DNA of 64,000 bases, taken from Pictodentalium vernedei. Taxonomy: Eukaryota > Mollusca > Scaphopoda > Dentaliida > Dentaliidae. Positions 23,601 to 38,200 of this stretch are shown here, one piece after another. The translations under genes were made by a program, and so were the position numbers. The notes beneath the pieces were generated by a model, which was not told the origin of the DNA, ran no database searches, and worked only from the letters and a program-made list of their open reading frames with translations. Where the stretch lies: the NCBI GenBank assembly GCA_031216915.1, contig CM062294.1, positions 31,015,128 to 31,079,127 of the forward strand. The letters are read 5' to 3'. How positions within the stretch are numbered: position 1 is the stretch's first letter; the number at the start of each line of letters is the position of its first letter.

Positions 23601-26600
23601 TGAAGATCATTGGTACCAATGTCATTTTTTTGCCAGTGGCAACATTTTTTGACAGAAACCGAAGAAAATCGATAGCTCCCATCTAGAGGCCTCCCCAAAC
23701 AAGCATGCCAGGTTTCAAAGCGACCCGATCATAAATGTGCCCTGTAGGGTGTACAAAAGGGAAATATTGTGGTCTGACTAGACTAAATTCTAAGAACGTT
23801 GGCCGTGGCAACATTTTTTGACGGAAATGGAAGAAAATCGATAGCTCCCATCTAGAGGTCACCGTAAATAAGTATACCAGGTTTCAAAGCAATCTAATCA
23901 TAAATGTGCCCTGTAGGGTGAGCCAAAGGGAAATATTGTGGTCTGACTAAACTAAGTTCTAAGAATGTTGGCTGCGGCAACATTTTTTGATGGAAATTGA
24001 AGAAAATCGATAGCTCCCATCTAGAGGTCACCCCAAACAAGCATGCCAGGTTTCAAAGCAATCTGATCATAAATGTACCCTGTAGGGTGTGCCAAAGGGA
24101 AATATTGAGTCTTCTGACTAAACTAAGTTCTAAGAACGTTGGCCGCGGCAACATCTTTTGACAGAAATTGAAGAAAATCGATAGCTCCCATCTAGAGGTC
24201 TCTCCAAACAAGTATACCAGGTTTCAAAGCAATCTGATCATAAATGGGCCCTGTAGGGTGTGCCAAAGGGAAATATTGAGGTCTGACTAAACTAAGTTCT
24301 ACGAACGTTGGCCGTGGCAACATTTTTTGCAGGAAATTGAAGAAAATCGATAGCTCCCATCTAGAGGTCACCCTAAATAAGCATACCAGGTTTCAAAGCA
24401 ATCAAATCTTAAATGTGCCCTGTAGAGTGTGCCAAAGGGAAATATTGAGTCTTCTGACTAAACTAAGTTCTAAGAACGTTGGCCGCGGCAACATTTTTTG
24501 ACAGAAATTGAAGAAAATTGATAGCTCCCATCTAGAGGTCTCCCCAAACAAGCATACCAGGTTTCAAAGCAATCTGATTATAAATGTGCCCTGTAGGGTG
24601 TGCCAAAGGGAAATATGGAGGTCTGACTAAACTTAGTTCTTCGAATGTTGGCGGTGGCAACATTTTTTGCCGGAAATTGAAGAAAATCGATAGCTCCCAT
24701 CTAGAGGTCACCCTAAATAAGCATACCAGGTTTCAAAGCAATCAAATCATAAATGTGCCCTGTAGGGTGTGCCAAAGGGAAATATTGTGGTTTGACTAAA
24801 CTAAGTTCTAAGAACGTTGGCCGCGGCAACATTTTTTGACGGAAAATGAAGAAAATCGATAGCTCCCATCTAGAGGTCACCCCAAACAAGTATACCAAGT
24901 TTCAAAGTAATCTGATCATAAATGCGACCTGTGAGGTGTGCCAAAGGAAATTGTGGACGTACGTACTAACGTACTAACATACTAACGTACGTACGTACGT
25001 ACGTACGTACGTACGTACATACGCCGACGGACGAGAAGTGATGGCAATAGCTCAGCTTGACTTTGTCAAGTTGAGCTAAAAATGATAAATGTCTTGGGGT
25101 GGCCCAGAAGTCGGGGCCAAATATGTAATAGTATCCTCAGAAAGTATCCTATAAAAGGTATCCTCGATAGGTATCCTCAAATAATACAATACCGGGCCAT
25201 AGGTATCCTCAAATACTGAAATGAGTCGACGAGTCGTTCGAGGAGTCACTCGAACGAGCAATTACTCGTTAGCTCATTTGCTCGATGGACTTCGAGTTGT
25301 TCGAGCAATAACTTTTCAGTAACTGCTCGATAGCTCATTGGCTTTGGGAATGCTTTTGATATACACAAGGGAGATAACTCTGCATAGAGATTATGGAAAA
25401 TCAAGCAATCTGATTGGTTAGTTATAATCTATATAAATGATCTAGATAAATGAAACAACAAGAGTACTCGGAATAAGATCAGAACTAACAAGAATAGACC
25501 AGAAAAGCTAAATATTGTAATAATAAGCAAAGCTGTTTCAGCTGATAGGCTCTTCTACGCTACTGGAGTATACTACAGGGCAATGGAACATGGCCAGACA
25601 AATGAAAACTATTTACATATATATAGAAGCAGAGAGTTCTAAAAGAATTCGAAACAGAAAAACTTGTCGGGTTGTTTGTGGTAATTATACGAATCGGGAA
25701 ATTACTCCTGTACAAAGGAACATACCCTCCGAATATACCCCTGTCTTGTTAGAAGCCATTGTGTCACATAGCAACCACGTGCTACCATAGAAACCAAGAT
25801 GGCGGCCTCCAGTATACAAAATGGACGACGGAAACACGTATCACCCTAACAACATGCGCTGCGCATGCGCACTCACACCACGTATCACTATGGGGATGGC
25901 GTCACAAAATGGCCGCCCACGCGGGTTACCATGACAACACAACATGGAGCCACAGGGTCACGTGACATGACGTCACTTCCGGGGTCCCCTCAATAGGGCA
26001 CGTCCGGGTACATGCTATATTACTCGCCACCATCGGTTGGCGCGTAGCGTGCCCCAAAATTTTGGCAAAAAATGCCTCCCAGATTGCCGGAAATGGCACT
26101 TCCCAGGCCGTTACCGAAAATACTGGGCCCCTCCCCCGTGCACCGTTGAAATGACGCCACTGATATGTCAACAAAATACTGTTTACTCGTTTCTTTAACG
26201 ACCCAAGGGATGTAACTCTATCTGTTGTCTTCTGCATTTATAAAAACGAAAGAATTATACACGAATTTGTTCCAAGCGACTGTGGAGCGTGCGAAATGCC
26301 TCCACAAATTTGTTTCCACTATGTATTGTGTTTCAAACGGGACAAAAACGTTATCTCCGCTGACATGTATGGTATATGGAGATTTAATACCTGAATGTCT
26401 CATTTAATACCTGGATGTCTCATTTAAACACATCGCCTGCGGCTCGGTGATTAAAAAACGACATCCAGGTATTACATCTCCATATACCATACATGTTGGC
26501 GGAGACAACTTATATTAAATAAATAAATATTTGGTTTGGTGTTTAGTTTGGAATATTTACTGCTTGTACTGAAGGAGTGTAACAGTAGCCTCAAATTCTA

Positions 26601-29243
26601 AATTATTTAACAACTGAAAATCGATCCTCGTAGCATGAAACCGATTCTCACGAAGGAGGACAAATTTGAAGACACGACTTAGCATTTTCAATTCTAAAAT
26701 ATTGATAACAAATACTCGTTTAACTGAGTGACGTGACATGTTACACAATACGAGTGGGGAAAAACACCACAGTTATCTTACCTGTCACGGATATGTGTGA
26801 ATCTCTTGGCGATCGTGTCGACTAAATCAGATATCGGTTCATCAGGTTTCAATTTGTACGACTGTCCACAATGAGCATATAAACCCTCAAAATGGATATT
26901 CTCCGAATTTACTGCTTCTCTAACTAATGGAACTATTTTTTCACTATCCCAACATACCCCGGCTGAAATTAACAAATAAGTTGATATAATTATGTTGATA
27001 ATTGTCGTTATTGGAAGAGATTTACGCGAAAATTCTCCTTAATTTCCTAAAGCTGTCAGTAAATTTAACACTAACTGCACTGGAATTTCATATAAAATTG
27101 AAATGTCAAAGTGTTAGCGAATCTTGTATGATCGATGTGCACATCATTTTACAAACATCAGGCATTTTTCTGTGAAGTTGTATAACAATACAAAAGCTGG
27201 CTTCTTACATTATTTTCCTCCATCAGTTTGAACGTATCTTCCATGCCAGTTCAATGGAAGCACTTGGGAGAGTCCATATTCGTTATCTGGGGTAGTCCAA
27301 TCAATATATTCAACGTGCAGCCTCGGGGCTGCACGTTGAAAATATTGATTGGTCTACCCCACACATTTACTGAGCAGCCATCCTATTTAATGACGTTATG
27401 ACGTATCATGTTCCTGGCTGGAAAAGCGGCCGCTAGGGTTCAAAGGGTTAAAAGAGAGAAAAAACAGATGTAGTTTTGGATAAAGTTTGAAATTTTTTTC
27501 CCAATCAATTTGAATTTTGACTATTATTATTCTCTGTTGAAACCCATTTAAAAATAAGGAAACGACGTTTTCACCATCTTTATATGTTCTTTATACAATG
27601 ATTACGTATTCTACTATATATGACAAGCCTATGACATAAATTTTAGCTTTACACACCAACCGCGATCAACACGCCAGCAATTGGAATTCAATAGTAAAAA
27701 TTTACACCTACAGTAGAACTACATACCCGTTGACCTTTGGTGACGTCGACCTGGATGCAAACTTGTCTAAATTTATCGCACGTCGCCTCGCGAAGAGTGA
27801 AAAGGAAGTGGCAATTATTTATTACGTTTTTGAATGGGTTTACCTCATAAGATGCCAAAAATTAACAAACATGCATTGTCGCATGTTAATAAAGAATGCA
27901 TAACTCGAAATGTTATTATGTCATTAAAACGAAACGGGATCGGTTTCTGTTTTTCATTTCGTTTCGGCGATAAAATTGACAGCGGAAGTACCGCCCACCG
28001 ATGCTCGCGTAAACAAAAACAGATTCGCTCGTATGTACGTCTGGTGCTCAGTAAAATCGAGAAAAAATAATAGCGACTCTTAATAATCTGACTATCATGG
28101 TATAAATAAAATATACCCAAAGTAGCTAGGTGTACCAAATGTTCACCACTCGTGGTGAAGTGGTGTTAACCGCGCGCCAAAGGCTCGTGGTTAACACAAC
28201 TTCACCATTCGTGGTGAACGTTTGGTACACCAAGCTACTATGGGTATATTCTATATGTAACCAATTTTCTATTCATTTTTTCAACAGTGTGCGCATCGCA
28301 ACATATAATAAGACACTACCCTTTCCATTAATATAAAAGTCTAGGAATTGATATTTGCTATTTTTTGGCGAAGAATAAAAACTTACAAACTAAAATGCAT
28401 TCGCTAAACTAGAGAAACAATATTTACTGCATACAGTAAATTCAAGTCTGTCTGAAAATGGTTAAAGCATCAGAAATAAACAAAACAGAAAGAGAATTCA
28501 TGGAGGCTTAATTTTGGGGGTAAAATGTTTTTAAAGAAATCAGAAACAGGTTTTCGTTAACAGTATTTAAAGATATTCATACAGGAATCGGATAACTTTT
28601 TACAAGAAACCAGAAAAGCATATATGTGCGCAGCATTCAAAGTGTTCGATCAAGGAATCGGAAATGGATATTTTGGGCTTTCCTATTTATTTGAATGATG
28701 TTTAGAGCAGTAATGTGAGACTGGAAAGGGTTATCATTATTCTCACATTACATGAGATAAAATCTTTGGAACCGACATTGAAGTCATTTAACTGAATAAT
28801 TTAAACATTTCTTTGTGAAGCAAGTGTTTCTCTCAACTTGGTTTGAGAATGAAACTGACACCTGATTAAAATAATAGATAACATTTAATGTTTGACAGCT
28901 AACTCCACTTCTGTTTACATTGTTCTCCAGTATGAATAAATATAACATAGTATTGCTTCAGAATAATTTACTGTTACAGGAAATTAGAGGCTGTGAAAAC
29001 ACCGTGGTCGACTGGGCTATACTCGAAGGCCCTAGCGACTTGAGAAACATAGGTGGCCGATTACTTGTGATTGTCTATCGATATGCCAAACATCAACGAG
29101 ATAGGACAATTCGTTAGCGAGTTATCGTGCTGACAAGGAAGTGCATAAACGACAGAAGACTGGAGAAGAAGAAGAAGAAGAAGAAGAAGAAGAAGAAGAA
29201 GAGAAGAAGAAGAAGAAGAAGAAGAAGAAGAAGAAGAAGAAAA

Positions 29244-29274
<31 letters not shown>

Positions 29275-32200
29275 AAAATAAGAAGAAGAAGAAGAAAAAG
29301 AAGAAGAAGAAGAAGAAGATAAAGAGACAAATTGGACACTCAGTGTTCGGAGGTGTGATGCTGATATATATTCTAGTTGCTTCTAATTAGTTTGCCACAA
29401 AAATCCAAGTTTCCTTTAGTTTCTTTTAACAATCGAAACAACAGACAGCTGGGTTGGAGTCCTAGATGTCGATTTGTACTTACTAATTATCACACACTTT
29501 CTCACTTACTAATTATCACACACTTTCTCACGAGACTAGATTTGTTACTTGAACTTAGGTCGCCCACGCCGGCAGTCTCATGAAAATAGAAGTCGGGGTA
29601 GATTCCGTCCCAGCATGACAATTACATGCTAATTAAATAAGAAGAATGAATGAAAGGTTTTAGCGCGCCGAAGACGCGCAGGGACGATGTGGGATTTACC
29701 AATCCCTTGCGACCCGGTTAACCTTATTTTATTTCCCTTGCATCACACAGGCCTAGCTTCCTATTGCCTAAAATGGGGTCTGAGGTGATATGCACGCGTT
29801 TAGAATTTCCGGCAGATTACGTTGGAGTGATAGATTGTTAATAATCAATACCTCAACGCCATTAAGACTATTAGAGATAAATAAGAAGATAGGAAGCCCA
29901 TGCGTATTTATCCGCTAAGAAATTGCTCGAGGTTTTGAACTATAATCCCAATTGACAAATCGTCCCCTGAGTTCCAATGTGTTCTATGTGCTGATAGGCA
30001 CATAGAACACATTGGAACTCAGGGGACGAAATATTCCAACATCATCAGATCAAGGAAGGCATGCCATGATGATGTAGTTGGAATATTGCAGCAGTCGGGA
30101 CACACTGGGTTTACACCAGCCAGTACCCATATCGGTCATCTTCGCGACGCTCCTAGCCGCGACTACATTAGACGCGACTACAATCTTGTTTTGATCGACC
30201 GTTCTATGTAGAACTTTGTTGTATGATTCGCAACTTCCCTAGTCACGGCTTTACAATATATATCTTGCCTTCAACGTCGTTCTGGTCCGTAGCCGTTACG
30301 AGTCGAGACTACACCGTCAAGTATTGTTTGGCGTAACAAACTGCAAACTGTCTCTCGTTTATTGTAGTTTATCATATGACTATGACATTTTTACCCTAAA
30401 TATCACCACTGTTTGACGATGTTTTCCAAATTGTTGTATCACACCGGGTGAGATTTTTCCGGATCAAAAGTCCATATCACACTCTTACGGAAATCAAAAA
30501 TCCATATCACACTCCCACGGAAATATCCGAGAGTTTCCGTGAATAGTTTTCGTAACTAGCGAAGTCGTTGTTGTTTCGTCTGCTATTTTGTAACCGGCTT
30601 TTTCACCGCATATTAATTAAAATGGCAAATTTGGGTGAATTTGACATCGAAACAATGTCATATGACGTGATACTCGACGTGATACTACGACACGGATCAA
30701 CACACTGTTATGATAATATCTATTTACCATTATTTCCTGTCCGGTTCAACTAATAATGAAAAGGCAGATATAAAACATAGATGGCATCCTTAGCAATGGA
30801 AAGTCACAACAACCCTGAAAAACGACAAAGAGTACTCTTTCTACTGACTTATTGAGTACAAAGTATAAGGAGTCATCTATTTCTGGGCCTATGGCTTCTC
30901 AATCTGAATTCGATCGTGACATGGAGGCTGACATTGTACAGGTAGACTCATCTCCGCCCATTAGTCCAAATAAAATACTTAGTAGCACTCCACTACATGC
31001 TACATCAAACGCTTTTAACCTGATACTTCTCGCATGGTAGGCACCCAGGCGAACCAGGCACCCGCCCACCCATCAGAAGCTACCAACATGTTCATTACCG
31101 CCTTGAATAATCCGTCAGGTCAACGTATCTTTATGAAGCTAATTGAAAGGTCTGTCAAAGCTCCTATGTCAACCAGGTTTTCGGAATTGGAAACGAAAGT
31201 AAGTGAGCTGGAACAAATAGTAGAAAACAAAAATGAAGCAATATTTAATTTGGAAAGTGAACTAAACGATCTATGCCAATATGGAATGAGGAATTCGCTG
31301 CGTGTTTCAGGTATCCCCAAACGTATAGCTGAAAATACCGATAAGACAATTATGAACCTGTCTAAATCCATAGACGTTTCTCTGAGTATAGATGACATTG
31401 AGCGGAGTCATCGAACAGGTCGTCCAGTATCCATGGAATCCCGCCCAATTCTTGTCAAATTCGTAAACTATCGAATTCGTGAGAAATTCTATACTGCAAA
31501 AAATATAGGTTCTCTTTAGAACCAAACCTGGTTCTAATCTTGTCCCTGAGATGGAACCAGTTCTGTTTAAACAGTATTTATTTCAAATCAAATAAACTTA
31601 TAAAGATTAACATAAAATATTAACAGAATTAAACATAAATTGAGGGGGTTTCAGCCGTAAGTGTAGAGCTTTTTCGAGGTTATCTCAAATAATTATTAAG
31701 CAAAGGAAATATGAACAGTTGGCATATCGAACCAGTTTTGGTTCTATACAGAACCAAAACTGGTTCGATATGCCAACTGTTCATATCTCCTTTGTTTCAA
31801 AATGTTTGGCGACTGCGTTGAATAAGCTCCAAGTTTACTGCTGAATCTACTTCAGTTCATGTAATATTCTGTTAAAACTGAATGATAACCTTGTTAACAT
31901 GTGTATTCACACGCGTGTGTGCCATCATAAGTGCATATGTGTGTCTGTGTGTGCCCATGATGTGTTAAGTGCATACGCCCCATGTTAACATGTGTGTTCA
32001 CACGAGTGTGTACAATTGCTTCTTGATAACCTCGCTTTTTATAAAAGAAGGGTTATTATAACGTCACAAATGAAATCCATACTGACAACCAAACTGAGTA
32101 TTCCGTTAATCTTATCGAAAACGGAGCAGCTGAGCTCTCATCTCCTTCGAATGACACAAACTAGATTATACAATCTTGTGTTCTACATTTACATACTGAA

Positions 32201-35200
32201 GGCATGTGCCTTATGTTTTCCCACTTCCATCTTTACTGTTATATCAAACTGCAATGCTACACTCTCCTACTCTTCTTACTCACTGAACGTCTCGTGTCAG
32301 CTCTTTGTTTATCATGAAACATTCACTTGGATTGTTTTCGGATACTGCACAGCAGAACATCTCCAACAGAATAGGAGCATACCCACTCACTGCTTGTTTA
32401 TAGGTTTGAAACCTAACCATAATCATGGATGACAGAGTTACATACAGAATACGAGTGGAAACCTTTGCTCCTCGTGCACTGTGCAGAGTGCATAAAAAAA
32501 CAACTTGATGCTAAGTGTATACCGTTAGTCAATCTGCTACTGCAATACCAATTTCACCGACTGACGGCAATGATCGGTCTCATGCATTTCCACCACTTGG
32601 ATGGTAACAATGTTCAGCTTCTGAACCTAATACTGATTCCAAAATCTATGCTTATTTTAGAACAGTTATTACAGAAACCCAGCAGCAGAGTGCTATACTC
32701 ACAGGCCAACATTGGTGAATGGCATGCCATGTGGGGATCTAAATCAAGTGTCGTTTGTTTTATCGCTGCTGTCTTCACTTCTGTTATTATTATCGGGAGA
32801 TATTGAGACTGATCCGGTGCCAACGTCATGCCGGGCATTTCAAGACAAATAATCTTAAAATTTATCTAACAATCATATAGATTTTGGCCTGAAAACTACG
32901 AGAAACGGTACGTATCACATAATGTATTCCGATTCCGTATCACATAGATAACTCATTCTGATTCCGTATCACATAGACGACTTGTTTCCGGTAGCGCTAC
33001 GGGCTGTCATAACAGGCGCATGGATACATTCTATGTGCGTTTCGGTGATCGACCGAACATTATGTCCCAAAAATGTTTAAAACTAATTAAACTCTTTACC
33101 TAACATGAAAAGCAGACGACACTTGCAACAAAAAAACGAGGGGTTATAACCTATGTTTTTGAAACAAAAAAAGAAAAATAATGAAAATTAATTGGCGATT
33201 TTTGAGAATAGCATTGGCCGGTTTTGGCCGTAACGTTGGGTAAAGGGTTAAGATTTAATCTGTTTTTGTGACAGAATTGTTATATAAATGAATTATCATG
33301 ATAATGTGCATGTCCTGTGATTTGTATCAGATTCTCGGTGGTGTCCAAAATTGGGATCGCAACTCGCCGGCAAAGCCGGCTCGTTGAGATCCCATTCTGG
33401 ACACCACCTCGAATCTGATACAAACAACAGGACATGCACATAATCATGATAATCTGTATTTATCACCTGAACGTACAGAGTCTAATACCAAAACTCAATA
33501 GCCTTCAGTGTGAAGTGGGACCCCATGATGTCATGGCGTTCACCGAAACTTGGTTGTGCCCCATCAGTCATCACCTCGGGAATCAGTCTCCCGGGATTCT
33601 AGGAACCACAGAGGGCGGACCCAGTAAACAAAGGTGGTGGAGTCGCAATTTACGTGAAAGAAGGTATTAATCTCAAACCGTGTCACGACTTAGAAATATT
33701 AAATCTCGGGTGTCTTTGGGTTGAGTTAACTTTGGGTGGGGAGGCGACCTTTGTCCTTAAGTGTCTTCTACCGGCCTCCAAATAGCAGTGCGCGGGACCT
33801 AATTTCCGCTTCCGTAGATGAAGCAAAACATACCTCTAGAGCCGATATTATAATCACACTCGGCTTTAACGATGACCAGTTGTCGTCTCGAACGGGACAT
33901 TTTACCGAAATTGTTAACACTTTCAATCTTAGTCAGCTTGTGGATGAGTCTACATATTTCACTGAAACTTCAGCGTCCCTACTAGACGTATTTGCTGTTA
34001 GCACTTCTGTTAATACGCAAATGTGTAACGTTCTGGATCCATTCTTTCCAGGTCTTTGTCGCTACCATTGTCCAATACTCACCGCAATTATTACTTCCAG
34101 AAAAATTAATCCCTCTTTCGAAAGGCGCATATGGAAATGCTCTGAAGGAAATTTTTTCCCCTAAATAATGCTCTCTTTAATGTTAACTGGGATGAGGCCT
34201 TCGATGACAAATTAACGTTAGCTAACAAATGTATACCCAAAACCACTCATTCGAGTACGGAAAAAAGAACCAAGTTTGATGCACAACGATATAAGGTTAA
34301 CCCTTTACCCAACGTAACGGCCAAAACCGGCCAGCGCTATTCTCAAAAATCGCCAATTAATTTTCACTATTTTTTTCATTTTTTGTCTCAAAACCATAGG
34401 TTATGACCCCTCGTTGGAACGAGCTCGACAAAAAATGAAAAAAATTAGTTATTCAAGAATTATTTTTGCAAGTGTCGTCTGCTTTTCACGTTAGGTAAAG
34501 GGTTCATGATTCGGCAACGTAAAAGGTTATACCAAAAATGCTAAACACAAGGGTTTGTTAAGAGATTGTGACAAATACCAAGCAAAAAAGAAATCAAGTT
34601 GTTTCAGCAATTCGAAAAGCTAAGGTGACATATACGGACAAAATCCCGGCAACTCTGTCTAATTATGAAACTACATCTTCACACTGGTGGGAGACACTAA
34701 AGTCAATTCTCACTAATAATAGACCCGCCATTCCGGCCTTCACATATCAGAAAGAAACATATTATACCAATGTTGACAAAGCAGAGGTGTTTAACAAATA
34801 TTTTTGTTCTATCTCAACCGTCAATGTCTCCCACGCAGTGCTTCCTATTACTATCTCTAACCTTACAGAAACAATTATATCACCTTACATGCTAATGATG
34901 TGCATCAGGCGCAAAAAGGTTTGAACATATCTAAGGCATCGTTAAAGAGTGTGCATCATCCTTAACCGAACTTGTTACAATATTGTTTAATATTCTATTG
35001 GCCCTTGCTATTTCACGCCAAAAGCTAATGTAACACCAGTTCTAACGAAACCTCCGTCGAACTCGGTTACTAATTATCGTCCGATTTCATTAATCAGTTG
35101 TGTCTAAAAGAAATTTGAGAAATGTATCTTTAAACGTCAATGGCACTTCATTGAAACCAATAAACTGCTAAGTCAGTTCCAGTCAGGATTCACAACCGGT

Positions 35201-38200
35201 GATTCCACTGTCTTACAATTAACAAACTTGTAGAACGAGTTTTGTAAGGCACTGGATAATGGAAAAGAGATTAGGGTCGTCTTTCGCGACGTAAGGCATT
35301 TTGATTTGATAAGGTGTGGCATAAGGGGCTCATTCACAAGCTAGAGAAAATTGGAATTAGAGGTGACCTGTTAAACTTTCTAAAATCATACCTTTCTGGT
35401 AGGACACAACGGGTCGTAATAGTGTCTGATTCGTCCAGCTGATTACCTATTTACTCTGGCGTTCCCCATGGCTCAATATTGGGCCCACTGTTGTTTTTAA
35501 GTTACATAAATGACATTACTGAAAACCTAGTTAGCAGCATACGACTATTGGCTGATGATACATCACTTTATTTAATTGTTGAAAACCTACAACTTGCCTC
35601 TGAACTGCTTAACCGCGACTTATCCACAATTGAACAATGGACTCAACCATCGTTAGTGGAATTGAACCCACAGAAAACCGAAACTATGCTAACCTACTGT
35701 AACCCCCTCTTTATTTAGCTAGTACTCAAATAAGTTAAGTGACCGAACATAAATAACTAGGTTTAATTTTAAGCAATCATTGTACCTGGAATAATCACAT
35801 CGAACACATCACGTCAAGAGTCGGCATGATGAAAAACATAAATACTCTCTTGACCATAAGGTATTGGAGAAAATTTATTTTTCATATGTTAGACCTCTTC
35901 TTGAATATTTGGACACCGTGTGTGATCACTGCACGGAAAATAATATTGCAGACTTAGAAAAAATTCAAATCGCTGCAGCGAGATTAGTTACGGGCGCGAC
36001 TATTAGTGCTAGTAAAGCCACTTTACACACTAACACTTGTTGGGAAACTCTCCAAGATAAACTAAAAAAAAACACAACCTTGTTCAATACTTCCACATGC
36101 ACCACCACATGACGCCTCAATATCTTGCCAATAAGGTCCCCCCATTGATATCGGCCGTCAGCCAGTCCTACCAACTTCGTTACAATACAAATCACCGTGT
36201 CCTGTTCTGCAGCACTCAGTTATACCAGACATCCTTCATTTCTAAAGTCACACGTGACTGGAATAAAATCCCATCTGATGTACGAAATAATAACTCCGTT
36301 TATCAGTTTAAGATATCTTTAAACAAGGACAAGCGCCGACCGCCCACCTTCTTCGGTGGAGCGAACTCGCGCTGATCTCAGATCTACCATTGTAGATTAC
36401 GACATGGAAGTAGTTTGCTTAATGCACACCTCTATAGTAATCACCTTTCCAATTCACCTTATTGCCGATGTGGGGAACTCGAGACAACAAGACATTTCTT
36501 ATTGGTATGTCCGCTCTATGCTCTGCTACGTAATGACACGTTTGGTATGTTTCTCTCATGTGTAGATTTTGATACCTTCCTGTTTGGTTCTACGCATCTT
36601 AATACAGAAGAGAACCATATGGTTTTTGAAGCAGTCCATGGCTATATCCTACAAACTGGCCACATTACCACATAAGTTATCGTTATTCCCGCTGTAACTG
36701 GAAGATCACCTGTGTGAGAAAATATGCTCCCCTTCCTGGTTTATAAAGTTATTCATAATCTGTACGCAAGCTCAGTGACATGTTAGTGGGGCCCTCCAGA
36801 CAGACTCGTGGATGTTTAGTGATGATCCTCTTTTTCGAACTCTTTCTCTCTTTATCGCTCATATATATAGAACATAGTTTGACGTGTATTTTTCCATATC
36901 ATTCCTGTAATCAGTGTGTGTCGTCATAACACCAATACTTTACATGCAGAAGAGAATGTGAACATACCTGATACCTCTGTCATCATTCAACTATTTTTGT
37001 GATTTTAGCCTCTCTGAAAACGACCTCGAAAAAGCTTAAAGCTTACTGTCGGATCCAATTTATTGTACCGATGTGCATACTATACAAGTTTAATGGAAAT
37101 AAATATTGTTTGAACAAAAATCCATTCACGGCAACACAGAAGTCTGTTATCGTGAAGTGTCAGTGTTGGTTTATTGCCATTTCAACTGCCTCTAAAATTA
37201 TATTTTCCCATTTCATCAATTCCCACTTCATCAACAGAATGAAAATATGTTTTAAGAGACAAATTAATTTAGAAACAAATTAGTTTAGAATGCCTATTCT
37301 CAAGTAATTTGTCTCTTTTGAGTAACAAATTAGTTTAGAATGCCACTAGGCATTCTAAACTAATTTGTTACTCAAAAGAGACAAATTAATTTAGAAAGCC
37401 AACAGGCATTCTGAAGTAATAGTGAGTATGTTACTAGAGTATTGTGCTTTAAATGTTACCTTCTGATAGATATTTAAATGTTATATGTTACTTTTCCCCA
37501 CTTATTATGTGTAGTAATCCAGTTGCTCTGAATAAAATATTTAAATTGTGTTAGAGAGATAAAATTACAACGGTGTCTGCATGCCTATCTGGTGTTAATA
37601 TGCAATAAACTATAAATAAGAAAGTCTATTCTCTTTGTGCTGACTAGTCATTGTATAACCACTATCCAAACATTCGTCTGTCAAATGTCTGGAAAGTGGT
37701 TATACAATAAATCCTCAAAATATTGATTTTTCATCAACTGGCTAATTGTATTTTTAAAATGTATAATATGTAATTATAAAACACACCTGAAAAAAAAAAC
37801 TGTTGATGAAGTGGGAATTGATGAAATGGGAAAACATAATTTTAGAGGCAGTTGATGAAATGGGAATTGATGAAATGGGAAGACACCTCAGTGTTATGCC
37901 TTGAGAGATTCGGTCGGAACGCTCCTGGTTGTGACTAACCAAGTCGTAGTCGTGACTCCTATACAACCAATAGGGACGAGCAACTTTTTCGGTATTCCGA
38001 TTTCAATATCATAAATCGAAGCTTACCAACTCTTGAAGGAAAGTCACTTCCTTTCCTTCAAGAAAGTGTCTGACCTTTCGTTAATCTCCCAAACTGGCAG
38101 GTCTCTGCTCTTATATACCCTGGTACGATCACATGCATACATGTACTGGCGTTTCCAGTTGTCGTAATATTAACACACTGAATGTTCTTGGCGTATTGAA

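Larger units (their letters stand above)
22880..25079 (+). mobile_element. Pearl/Helentron-like element with tandem core
   Basis: The 5' end motif TGTAGCTCAACTTGACAAAC (about 23546; diverged duplicate at 22895) is the inverse of the 3' end TTTGTCAAGTTGAGCTA (25062-25078). In between are about eight good and some worn units of roughly 170 bp, then an ACGT microsatellite, then the 3' hairpin ending in CTAA. This layout (short inverted ends, tandem core, microsatellite, terminal hairpin, CTRR end) is that of non-autonomous Helentrons and of the bivalve pearl family; the assignment is an inference. Confidence 0.65.
30840..36680 (+). mobile_element. Decayed CR1/Jockey-type LINE
   Basis: Order of parts: ORF1 (coiled coil plus RNA-binding domain), a 2A-like signal, AP endonuclease, reverse transcriptase, C-terminal Cys/His motif. 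All frames are broken by shifts and stops, and several MITEs are inserted. It lies in DSD intron 3, antisense to DSD. The clade is an estimate from motif style. Confidence 0.85.

Noticed and set aside
23600-24955. CRISPR-like regularly spaced repeats
   Set aside because: Units are continuous ~170-bp tandem repeats without unique spacers, in a eukaryotic intron.
29061-29339. Ser/Leu-rich open frame on the minus strand
   Set aside because: Translation of the GAA microsatellite; no support as a gene.
32429-32806. 125-codon ORF as a separate gene
   Set aside because: It lies in the LINE interval, in a frame other than the 2A-like motif, and shows no domain.
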